In this document: one piece after another, positions 23,693-34,084 of the stretch
Numbering within the stretch: the first letter of the stretch is position 1
How the letters are laid out: each line of letters begins with the position of its first letter
From: Akanthomyces muscarius
Lineage: Eukaryota; Ascomycota; Sordariomycetes; Hypocreales; Cordycipitaceae
Assembly (NCBI RefSeq): GCF_028009165.1
Contig: NW_026611618.1
Span: forward strand, 1,736,001 to 1,800,000
Length of the DNA stretch: 64,000 bases
Direction: 5' to 3'
Made by a program: the position numbers and the translations under genes
Notes under the pieces: model-generated
The model's database searches: none
What the model was told of the DNA's origin: nothing
Seen by the model: the letters and a program-made list of their open reading frames with translations, nothing else

Positions 23693-24756
23693 TTACAGCT
23701 TCGACTCGGGGACGACGAGGGCGGCGCGCTCGTTGAGGACCGTCTCGGCCTCCTTCTCTATGCGCTTGACGAGGACGTCGCAGGTGGGAATGTCGTGAAT
23801 CAGGCCCATGACCTGGCCGGTGGTCCAGACGCCGTGCTCCGGGTCGCCGTTGGAAAAGACCTCCTTGCCGCGCTTGCCCGAGACGTAGGGGGCGACCTCG
23901 CTGAACTCGCCGGTGGTGCTGGTGCGCTCAATCTTGAGCGCCTCCTCGGTGACCTTGTTCTTGAAGAGGCGGCTGGTGTTGCGCCAGCGGCGCAGCACGA
24001 GCGCCGTCTGGTTCTCGTCCGACTTGACAATCGTCTTCTTGATGTTCTCGTGGAGCGGCGCCTCGACGGTGCACATGAAGCGTGTGCCCATGTTGATGCC
24101 CGAGGCGCCGAGGCACAGCGCGGCGGCGAGGCCCTGGCCGTCGGCGAAGCCGCCCGAGGCGATGAAGGGGATCTTGATCTCCTGGCGGGCGCGGCTCAAC
24201 AGGATAAAGTTTGTAATGTCGCTCTCGCCGACGTGGCCGGCGCACTCGAAGCCGTCGATGCTGAGGAAGTCGACGCCGAGCTTGACGGCGGAGAGGGCGT
24301 GGCGGATGCTGGTGCACTTGTGCAGGACGGTGATGCCGGCCTTTTTGAGCTGCGTGATGATGGGGCCTGGCGAGTTGCCGGCCGTCTCGACGATGCGGAT
24401 GCCCTCGTCGATGATGGTCTGGGCATAGGCCGGGTAGTCGGGCGGCACCATGGAGGGGAGCAGCGTCATGTTGACGGCAAAGGGCTTCTTGGTGAGGGTG
24501 CGGCAGCGGCGGATCTCGTCGCGCAGGGCGGCGGGCGTGGTGAAGATGAGGGCGGTGATGATGCCGAGGCCGCCGGCGTTGGAGACGGCGGCGGCGAGGT
24601 CGGCGGTGCCAATGTGCATCATGCCACCCTGGACAATGGGGACTGGGAGGAGGAGCAGGTCAGTTGTGCTTGCGCGGCGGGAGCACGATGCGAGGCCGTC
24701 CAACGGAGCTTACCTCGGATGCCCAGCTTGCGGGTGAGCTCTGTGACGATGGGCAT
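23693..24756 (-). CDS. Nitronate monooxygenase (2-nitropropane dioxygenase family)
   Basis: This FMN enzyme oxidises alkyl nitronates such as propionate 3-nitronate to aldehydes or ketones plus nitrite/nitrate. Exons are 24714-24756 and 23693-24642, giving 330 aa. The intron (71 nt, GTAAGC, CTGAC branch, CCAG) joins MPIVTELTRKLGIR to VPIVQGGM. The TIM-barrel motifs PIVQGGM, NAGGLGIIT, GFECAGHVGE (with the family's His) and IASGGFADG plus GINMGTRF (FMN phosphate binding) are all present, so it should be active. No signal peptide is seen. The related enoyl-ACP reductase FabK type is a less likely alternative. The gene is convergent with the F-box gene, about 270 bp away. Confidence 0.92.
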
Positions 24757-26067
24757 GTTGGCGGTTGTGGTGTGCAAAAAAGTTTGGTTATGTGAGGAGG
24801 GATATGAGAGCAAACCAAGATCAGGAAGCAAGCAAGAGGATATAGAAAAAGACGATTGGGGGATGTCGAGGCCAGGTAGCAAGGGTCACAGGTCGGAATT
24901 CATCACGGCCATGATGACCAGGGATCGGTCTTTATTGGTGACCTGGGCCTACAGCCGAGGTTGGCCCCACTCCGACCCTGGAGGCTCCCCCAATCGGCTT
25001 CCCTCACATGCTGGCAGCCAGACTGGAGAGATGAGGCTATCGAGCCGGGGTTCCGTCGAAAACTCCGCGGACGTCAAAGATGGAGGCGGGACAATCGGTT
25101 CATGTCAGTCTGGGGTATTTTTGCTTTCTTTTTACTTTAGCATTCCGCGGGGTCGGGTGGTTTGGCAGTTTTTGCCTTGCCTTGCCCGCCCGTTTGCTGT
25201 CCCTGCTGGCTTGATTGGGCCCGCCCACCAACGTTAGGGGTTCAGGGACCAGTTCACTGTAACTACATAGTCTGCAGTGACACTGCATTGCATGTGACAA
25301 CTGGTGAGATCTGCCAATAAACTGTGGCTTATCACCGGCAACTTAAAATTCACTACGATTTTAAACCGTTGTGGAAGAGCAATTAATCAATGTTTATCGA
25401 GTTTATTTCGCTCATCACATTAAAAATCAGTTTTCTTACCTGCTCTATACATAATCATGCAATAAAAAAGGAACTTCTGTTTTACTACTACGACACTGTC
25501 TAGCTTGCAGCCTGTTATCAGGAACGAAACGTACCATGAGGCGACCGGGGAAGTCGTCCGAGGTTGAGACCAGGCGGGTGCCTATGTCTCGCCTAATTAG
25601 CTATAGGAGGTCTCATTGTGTTAGGGCAGCAACAACCAGCAATTCCTTGAGTTTCGCGGGCAAAGCCCTCTCCTGACAGTGGCGACTTAACAGTGCAGAA
25701 CTTGATGTGCGCACAAAAGGAATCAATTAATTAATAGGTAAAAGAGCGATTAAAAGGGTTGCCTTCTAAATTTTCAGGCAGGGCATCAAAAGCTATTTAT
25801 ATCACCAGGTCAGCGAGTGTAATCAACAATATCCAAGCGCTACCTCGAACCTACTACGCATAGGCAGGGACCAAGAGAACCCACCGATATCAGCAATAAT
25901 CCAGCCTGACACAATAGCACTACTTATTATAATACTATTGTAAAAAGTTAAAATAGTTAAGAGTCTTACTTAATAATCAATTTTTTTTTTAGTTAGATAA
26001 AGGTACTTAATTTATAGTGGGTAGCCTACAGAATTAAGGTATCCCGTGCGGATAGCAACACTCTCCA
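24757..26067. other. AT-rich intergenic with possible transposon debris
   Basis: The first 500 bp is the nitronate monooxygenase promoter side. From about 25300 the base composition becomes clearly AT-rich (for example 25920-26020), marking the edge of the accessory island. The sequence resembles decayed repeat DNA, but I can name no element or terminal repeat. Confidence 0.35.
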
Positions 26068-27151
26068 TTAAAGTTGCGAGATGCCAAGCTCAGAGTAGCG
26101 TCTCCTTTTCTGATGAATAGCCTTCATCCAGTTCCTCAGAAAGGTGCCACAGAATCGAAGCACAATGACTGAGACGGCAATGAGGGGGCCTAGAATGGAA
26201 AACACTGTGAAGCCATACGACGCAGATTGGAACGCCCGATTGTGGCCGAGGGACTCCGTTGCCAGCCCGACCTGCATAGCAGTCAGGACAATGGCGATAT
26301 ACACTATTGCGCTGGCTAGCCAAGCAAAGTGATCGTGGAAGAAGGAGCCGTACTGATCCCAGCGAGCCATGTATCCGCGCATCGGCGTCCGTGCCAGGAT
26401 GTATATCTTGTTTAGACGACTTAAACGTAGCTCTCCGTGGACAAATCGCCGGTCGATGCGGGGTAAGATGTGTTCGATGTCCAGCTGCTCGACGAGTATC
26501 CGCCACCCGCACCAAGCTATCTCAGGTGGAAGCAGGTGCTTTTCTTGGGCGAGGAGGAAGTCGCTCTCGTGTGAGAGTAGCGCGGCGTAGGAGTAGAGGA
26601 AGCCGAGCGCAGATGCACGGAGATGTGGATGCCTGCATTCTGTTAGGATGATAGCGTGGTTAACAACATTCGTGTCGGGAGAACATCCACACTGCTCGTT
26701 GGCGAGGTATCGAATCCAGAAGGCCGGCTCCAAGAGGAAACGCGGGATCGGTTTTAAGAACATCCGACCAGTGGTCCAGACAAGATGCATATCCATCCGT
26801 TCTGTAATAATAATCTCCCGGCCTAACAAGAGCTGGTGGTGCAGGGCACGTGGCGGCAAAGGTATACCGGCCATCCAGAGCCAGCCTTGGATGCTGGTAA
26901 GACGCCGTAGATCAAGCTCTTCCTCGACGCAGGCCGTGACATACTGGCCTGCAGCCGCCAAGTCACCGGACTGTCTGCGGTAAGACGCGGGCAACAGCGT
27001 CAGGAGCTGGTCGCGCTCGTCTCCGGACGCGACGGCGTGTTGCTCAAGGAGCCGGATGGAGAAAGGCGATGCCTGTTCGCAGATGCGTCAGCCTAAACGT
27101 GTCGCGACGGAGAATGTGGTTTAAAAATACCGAGCTCTTCACGGTCGCCAT
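26068..27151 (-). CDS. DUF6601 membrane protein
   Basis: Exons are 27131-27151 and 26068-27072, giving 341 aa. The tiny first exon (MATVKSS) is joined to ASPFSIRLLEQH in phase 0 by a 58 nt intron (GTATTT donor, GCTGACG branch, AACAG acceptor). The family core is visible: LRRLTSIQGWLWMAGIPLPP, REIIITERMDMHLVW, FLKPIPRFLLEP. Two C-terminal hydrophobic segments (about 250-275 and 290-315) predict a membrane protein ending in a basic tail (QKRRRYSELGISQL). DUF6601 proteins are widespread in Pezizomycotina and have no established function. The short first exon is my reading; without it, no plausible ATG precedes the conserved region. Confidence 0.75.
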
Positions 27152-27286
27152 CTTGCTTGTACATATGGTCGGCCATCGTGTCGAAGCGAGAGGTGCCCCT
27201 GCCGCGTCGCCTCTGTCACGAGCACCCGTCTCCCAGGCCACTTGTGCCTTGTCGCTGCCTCATTCGCAGGCGCGTAATTGAAGATG

Positions 27287-28539
27287 CAGGTAGGTGGTAA
27301 CAAGTGTTCGACCCCTGCCAGGTCACCACACAGCCCACCCACCCGATTAGGATGTTGCTGGCACAACCAAAGACGCCGCTTTTGGTCAAGAGGACTACCA
27401 ACCCCCCCTTTTCTCCCACAATTCTTTCAACACCTTCAAGATGCCTCGAGGCAAGGAGCTCTCGCCACAGACTCGAACCCCGCTGTGTGAGCTAAGAGTC
27501 CTCGGCTGGGACGTCAAATGGATATAAAGCAGCATCCAGATATTCCTCTCAGCACGATCAAATACGGTCTCGAAAAGGAAGTCACGCCTACAAAATGTGT
27601 CAGCCTGCCACAGTCTGGCGTGCCACAGAAGCCATCCATAACCCATGAAGAAGATATCCTCCAGCGTATACAGATTGACCGGAGGGTCACACACAAAGAC
27701 CTTCTAATTGATATCAATCGTAATGCAAAAGAGCATGTGTTACGAGGCTTACTATATCATAATAACTATTGGAAGTGGTTTCGGCTTCGTCGGCAATAGT
27801 TGACGCAGGAACAGGTAGAGATCGCATCATCAACTGGCGCCGTGTCATATGGAGCGATAGGTCTATGGTACGAAGAGGCTAGGGAGTAAATCGCCAATGG
27901 TCTCTCCTCCGGCCAAAAGATCGACTGGAGCAAGCAGAGGTCTATGAAGTCCAGAGGCAAGGCAGCGTTAGGCTGACGCTTTGGGCTGCCTTTGGGTATT
28001 AAAGCCGCACTGGTCTTATCGCGTTCGGAGGTAACGTCACGGCTGAGGATATAAACGAATTATACTCAATTTTCCTCTTTGACATGCTCGAACTAGACGA
28101 TATCTTTATGCATGATAACGCTTCTGTCCATACAGCTCGTATCGTTAATAACCTAGTAGAAGAGATGGGAGGTAAAAGTTATGGTCTGGCCACCTTGTCC
28201 CCGAACCTGAACTCAACTGAGAACCTTTGGTCACTTATGAAGCATGAGGCACATCGTCTTTATTCTTACCTTTGTACGGCATCAGGTAATAAGGATGCGT
28301 ACTAGCAGCCTCGAGAGGTTACAACGGCCGCTCTGAGGAGTATTCGTCAGGAGGTCTGCAAGAGGCTTTGCGATATAAGGGTTCACCGTACTGAGGCTAT
28401 TCTCAGGAACAATGAGTGCAAAGTGCTGGGGTTCTCTACAAGTGTAATAATAAAAGCAGCGTCAAAATAGGCACCAGAAGTGGCTAGGTTGTGCTGTGGT
28501 GGGTTGTGTGATGACCTGACAGGGTGTTGCCACCCACTG
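27287..28539 (+). mobile_element. Decayed Tc1/mariner element (DD34E)
   Basis: The element is about 1.25 kb, a normal length for the superfamily. Imperfect terminal inverted repeats are visible: left 27287-27340 and right about 28488-28539, which read CAGGTCACCACACAGCCCACC-like and CAGGTCATCACACAACCCACC-like when aligned, differing mainly by transitions. The left copy has an extra stretch of about 8 nt. The expected TA target duplication is not clear. The transposase inside is broken by frameshifts and stops. The element lies immediately upstream of the DUF6601 gene start and is non-autonomous. Confidence 0.75.
27441..28470 (+). pseudogene. Tc1/mariner transposase pseudogene
   Basis: The reading starts MPRGKELSPQTR at 27441. 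It then changes frame near 27518 (IPLSTIKYGLEKE, the end of the helix-turn-helix) and is interrupted repeatedly by stops before the DDE domain. At 28084-28305 the block HDNASVHTA supplies the second catalytic Asp. The block PNLNSTENLWS supplies the Glu 34 residues later, a DD34E spacing. The next reading block ends near 28470. The intact enzyme would cut and paste the element at TA sites; this copy cannot encode it. Confidence 0.75.
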
Positions 28540-29287
28540 TGCGCATACCAGCAGGAGGTATTGGGTGTGATGATTGGATGGGTAAGTTCTACACCCCTGT
28601 CTGTAATGTTTTGCATTATTCTAAAACAGGAAAGTATATCGACTATCAGGTATACAACCCATCCCTCGAGTATAGCACTAGCTTTGGTGGCTGGCGGGTT
28701 TCGCAGTGATTGGTTTGGCATCGGCCGTTGTAGTGGGCTTCGCGTTGTGGCAGGATTTCATTGGATGGCTAAAGGGCTGAACTGCATCTTGCTACAGGCA
28801 TCAGCGAATAACCCCTGCCACTCCCAGCCTGTCATGTTAGTCCTTATTCTGGTCGTGAAGGCTGAGGCCTGCCGTCTTCCCTAGACATGGAGCTTGGTCT
28901 GCCGGCCACAAAACGAGGTATTAACGAATGGCAGCAACCAGTGCTGCTACGGCGAGGATGAATCAGTCATTCGTGCAGTTCCCAGTCCGCTGCCGAGGCG
29001 CCATGGCGCACGTCTAAATGATTTAGTGCGCACGTCTAACGGGGTATGCAGTGCTTTACCGGCGCCACAAGCCTCGATTCCGACCCGCACTTTTGAAAAG
29101 GACTAAATGACTGGCAGCCATTTATCCGCGTGTAGGATTGTAATCCGTGGCGTCCCAACCCGTCGGCCATGCAGTTTCGGCCATAATTTTCGACTAGGAA
29201 CCTTGCTTGGGCAGTCACACGCTTGTGCAACTATTGTACTCTTTACGTTGTTTCACAATCTGTCTTTTCTAAACCCGGCTCTTAACC
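28540..29287. other. Intergenic between dead transposon and NLR-1
   Basis: No supported gene. Frames at 28480-28884 are open by chance or are relics without recognisable features. The last 200 bp probably contains the NLR-1 promoter. Confidence 0.35.
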
Positions 29288-32200
29288 ATGACGACTGGTT
29301 GGAGATGTATGATTACTTGGTGGGGCGCTGGCTTGGCCATAGTGACACTCCTTCTCGCCAGGTCGCTCCATCGCGTCATTGGCAAAATCTGTCGACCCCG
29401 TGAGGGGAATCGCTCTGGCACACTGGAAATTCTCTCCGGCAAAGATAACGCCAAATTCGAGTACGTTGGAGCGGCTTGTTTGACCCGGACGCGTTACTGA
29501 CTTTGATGCAGGATCATCGCCGTCCCTGGCCTAGGTGCACATCCATATCACACATGGGAGGCTACTCGGAAAACCCAAGCATCAAACGCAACTGAATGTC
29601 AAACCACACAGTCCCGGAAGGTTCACCTACTTAAGGATCTCCTCGCGCACGACTTTCCTGACGCCAGGATCTGGAATTTTGCTCATGAATCTAATTGGCT
29701 GATTGACGCCCCTATCAAGACCACTGAGGAGATTGGCAAATGCCTGCTTAAGGCGATCAAGGACAAGCGACCATCCGCCGTAAGGATCACGACACCCATG
29801 GCCGGACATGGCTAACGCTTCTTACTAGCACCTCCCTATCATTTTCATTGGCCACAGCCTAGGTGGTATTATTATTAAGCAGGTATGCTTGTGCCCCTGA
29901 ACGGTTGAACCTCGTGCCCTCTGACCTGTATAAGGCTCTTTGCACGAGTGACTCCCAAGACATCGTTGATGATACCGCGGGTATTGTATTCCTCGGAACG
30001 CCGCATCAAGGTTCATCAGTGTCTATTGCTGGCGCTGTGCTGGCCGCTCTGACAGGTTTCCTGGGATCAGACACGACACTGCTCCTATCTCTAAAAAATC
30101 ATGGGGCGCAGCTTAGCAACCTTGCGGATTTATTCGACTCTCGTATAGCCCCGAACGGACCTCGACAGCGCAAAATCCCGATCACGTCATTCTACGAGAC
30201 TAAGAAAACGTATTTATTCGGGCTATCACTAGGCCTCGTAAGTGTGTACAGCTCTTGGCCAGCAGCTGTCTAACCTTCTACAGGTGGTTTCGCGGGATTC
30301 TGCCAAGGTCCACGCCGATGCCTGTGAGAGCCACAGCATCGAAACAGATCATTCTGGGCTCAACAAGTGCGGCGGGCTGACTGATACGCTGTTTGCGGCC
30401 CTGACAGCGGCGATACGACGCCTGAAGACCCCCTCGCTGCTCGAGCAAGCCGACACATGGATACGCGACAAACACTACACAGCAAACAGGCTCAGGATCG
30501 AACGGCTCTCGGGGAAGTCACTGTCTATAGATCAGTGCTACATTAATCTGGCTCTCGTGGAACAATCTGGCCAAGACGCAGGTCACTCAGAAAAGGGGGG
30601 CATGGCGCCGTCCCCATTCTCCATTCTCTCTCGGCAGAAGGTTGAGACACCCGACGAGACTATGCAAGTCGAGTTGGCAGCACTTTTCAACAAACGCAAC
30701 GGAAGCGACGGCCGACCGGTTCTCCCACGACGAATCTTGATTCGGGGACGTGCGGGCGTTGGCAAGACTACTCTATGTAAAAAGATCATCCACGAATTTT
30801 ACAAAGGCACGTGGGACAAATGGAGCGAATTATTCGACCGCGTGCTTTGGGTACCTCTAAGAAACCTAAAGCTACCGGAAAGACAGAATAAATCAAGGTA
30901 CACCCTTGAACATCTTTTCCGTCATGAGTTTTTGCTGCCCAAGAATGAACCGAATCTCGCTGGAGCGTTATTCCGCGCATTAAATATTGAAAGCAGCAAG
31001 ACTCTATTTCTCCTCGACGGCCTAGACGAAGTATCGCAGGACCTCACAGGCGAAGGTAGTATGCCCCGCTTTCTCGACCAGCTTCTACGGCAGCCTCATG
31101 TCATCATCACATCCCGCCCATCTGCTAAGCCTGTGCCGAATCTGGACCTGGAGTTGGAAACAATTGGATTCAGCCCGGATCAGGTGAAGGAGTATATCGA
31201 AAAATCCTTCACGGAGCGCAACACGGCTGAAATTGATCAGGCAAAAGTTGACAAAGTACAATCGTTCCTGCGAAAGCATTGGCTCATCCAGGGTCTTGCA
31301 CGCATCCCAATCCAGTTGGACGCCCTCTGTTACACGTGGGATGGCCTGATACCTGATGCTGTACTGAGTACCATGACTTGCGTGTACAAAGAAATTGAGT
31401 TGAAGTTGTGGAAAAAAGACATTTTGCGACTGGAGAAGAAACACGACGGCAAGGTTTTAACAGAGGAGGAAATAAAACTCGCGGGAAGTCTGGGGATTCA
31501 AGACTTTGTCATGAACGAGGCGAATTTTCTCGAGTGCCTAGCGTTTACTGGGCTGCACAATGATATAATCGATTTCAAGTCAAATCAACTCGACGATGTA
31601 GTGAAGGCTTTTGGCGTACGGCTCTTTCCGCAGAAGAGCTTGCCTAAACTCTCCTTCCTACGAACCTCGGACCCCTTATCGGAATATCGCAATCGAAATT
31701 ACCACTTTATACATCTGACATTTCAAGAATACTTTGCGGCACGGTATTTTGTACGGCAGTGGAAGCACCGGGCAGGACAACTCCTCTTTGTTACATTAGG
31801 CATTAAGGGCACAGAGAGGAGAGCAGGTGCTACAGAGTTCCTACGAAAACACAAATACACAGCACGCTACGACGTCTTTTGGCGCTTTGTTGCCGGTTTG
31901 CTGGACGGAAGTGAGCAGGCGCTAAAGCTCATCAATACAGTCGAGGAGGAACCGCTGGACCTCTTGGGTCCTACGCATCAGCGGCTGGTCATGCATTGTT
32001 TGAGCGAAATATCGGGCAATCTGCCTAAGCGGGCCGCCCTGGAGAAACGGCTGGCGCAGTGGCTGTTGTTCGAATGCAGATTTAACCACAGCGCGAGGCT
32101 AGCAAGTGAGGTTGAATTTCCCGAAGCAGCTCTGAAGACTGCCCTACTTTCCGAAGCTAGTGATACCCAGGCAATAATTCTGCAGTCGCTAGCCAATCGA

Positions 32201-33889
32201 GCCTTGATTCCGCCAAGTGTCCTCGAACTGGTGGCGAAGTGGCTGGATGACGAAGACTGGAACGTACGAAAGGCGGCCGTCGGGGTCTTGAGGTCAGCGC
32301 TGCCTGACGAGGTGCTGGCGGCGGTGGCGCGGCGACTTGACGACGAGGACTTGATTGTACGACAGGTCGCCATCACGGCCCTAGGCGGGAGGTCAGCGCT
32401 ACCTGACAAGGTGCTAGTAGCAGTGGCGGCACGGCTTGAAGATGAGGAATTGGACGTGCGAGGAACCGCTATTGAGGCCCTAGGCGAGTCAGTACTGTCT
32501 GACGAGATGCTAGCGGCGGTGGCGAGGCGGCTTAACGACAAGGACTCAGCTATACGAAGAGCCGCTATTGGGGCCCTAGGTTGGAGGTCGACGGTGCCTG
32601 ACGAGGTGCTGACGGCAGTGGCGGAGCGGCTTGACGACGATGACTTTAAAGTACGAAGGGCCGCCGTGATGTCGCTGCCTGATGAAGTGCTTGTGGCGCT
32701 AGTGGAGCGGCCAGACCATAGGCACTCAGACGTGCGAGAGACCGCCATTCAGGCCTTAGGCGGGAGGTTGGCGCTGCCTGACGAGGTGCTGGCGGTAGTA
32801 GTCAGGCAGCTCAATGATAAGAACGAGGGCGTACGAAGGGCCGCCGTTGAGGTTATAGGTCAGGGGTTAGCACTATCTGAAAAAGTGCTAGACGTAGTAG
32901 CGGAACGGCTTGATGATGAGGACTTAAAAGTGCGATGGCTCGCCGTTAAGCTCCTAGGTGGAAGGTTAGCTTTACCTAGTAAGGTACTAGCGGCGGTAGC
33001 GAGACGGGTTGACGATGAGAACCCAGAAATACGAGAGGCCGCTATTGCGGCCCTAGGCAGGAGGTCAGAACTATCTAACGAGGTGGTGGAAGTAGTTGCG
33101 GCGCGGATTCACGATAAGGACTTGAACGTGCGAGAGACTGCTATTGAGGCCCTAGGCGGGAGGTCAGCGCTACCTGATAAGGTGCTAAAGGCAGTGGTAA
33201 GACAGCTCAAGGATAAGTCCCCAAGTGTACGAAGCGCTACTATTAGGGCCCTAGGTAGGAGATTAGCACTATCTAATAAGGTGCTAGTAGCGGTGGTGAG
33301 GCGGCTTAACGATAGGGACTTATACGTCCGATTAGCTGCTGTTCGGGCTATGGGCCAGAGGTTAGCACTGTCTGATAAGGTGCCAGTGGCCGTGCTAGCG
33401 CGGCTTAATGACGAGGACTCAAGTGTGCGATGCGCCACTATTCAGATCCTAAGCCAGAGGTCAGTAATGCCTGACGAGGTGCTGGCGGCGGTGGCGCGGC
33501 GACTTGACGACGAGGACTTCAACGTACGACGGGTCGCCATCAAGGCTCTAGGCGGGAGGTCAGCACTACCTGACAAGGTGCTAGTAGCAGTGGCGGCACG
33601 GCTTGAAGACGAGGAATCGGACGTGCGAAGCGCTACTGTCGATGCTTTAATGAGTAACTACGACAAACTATGCCGCACCAGCCCCCCTATCACATCGCTC
33701 TATAGAGCCTTGCTTGAAAGAAGTTTCAAAGACCAAACAAGTTTGTATATTGAAAATGGCAAGGCTTATGTCAACATGCCAGACGGGATCAGAGAGCTCA
33801 ATACCGATGTTCAACATATTAGCGTCAAGGATTGGATAAATAGAGCGCGACCAGCAGACTGCCCATCAACTGGCGGTGGGGAGACTTGA
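29288..33889 (+). CDS. NLR-1: SesB/SERAC1-like hydrolase - NACHT - HEAT repeats
   Basis: Five exons (29288-29460, 29512-29779, 29829-29882, 29935-30237, 30284-33889) encode 1467 aa. All four introns are 46-52 nt with good signals and restore one frame. A short hydrophobic N-terminal segment precedes an alpha/beta-hydrolase with nucleophile elbow GHSLGG (Ser157) and a candidate catalytic His289 in DHSG. This type is known as the SesB/SERAC1-like effector domain of fungal NLRs. A NACHT NTPase follows: P-loop GRAGVGKTT at about 411-419, Walker B LFLLDGLDEV at about 497-506, and a TSRPS sensor. The C-terminal third is about 15 HEAT-like units of about 33 aa (nt 32230-33650), each with a [VI]RxxA[IV] core. 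Such STAND proteins act in heterokaryon incompatibility and non-self response; specificity of this one is unknown. It appears intact. Confidence 0.85.
32230..33650 (+). repeat. HEAT-coding 99 bp tandem repeat array
   Basis: The array has about 15 units, mostly 33 codons long, inside NLR-1. The consensus is LPDEVLAAVARRLDDED followed by a variable pair, then VR. Blocks 32301-32461 and 33468-33628 (offset 1167 bp) differ at only 9 of 161 positions by eye, far closer than neighbouring units. One unit near 32670 is shortened. Confidence 0.85.
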
Positions 33890-33924
33890 TTCTCACTCAG
33901 CAAACACTGAACAAATCTGTTGAC

Positions 33925-33960
33925 CAATATATATATATATATATAAATATGCGTGTGTAT
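33925..33960. repeat. AT dinucleotide microsatellite
   Basis: A run of AT repeats follows the NLR-1 stop codon, then TGTGTATAT-type sequence. It is a simple repeat in the 3' region. Confidence 0.8.
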
Positions 33961-34084
33961 ATTTCTCACAAAGCCTATTAGCGTGCTTCCGAGCTAGATA
34001 CTGCTAATGAACGGGGACCTCTATCATTTTCCTGGTACAGCATGAAGGTGTTAACTTATTTGCAGTAACCAGTCGTGTGCCTCG

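Noticed and set aside
23681..25237. 518-codon open frame on the plus strand
   Set aside because: It is the antisense of the nitronate monooxygenase, open because of strong third-position GC; composition is Asp/Gly/Ala/Val repeats without domain features.
31978..32748. 256-codon minus-strand frame across the HEAT array
   Set aside because: Ser/Thr/Ala-rich antisense of a repeated coding region; same repeat period as the sense strand and no family.
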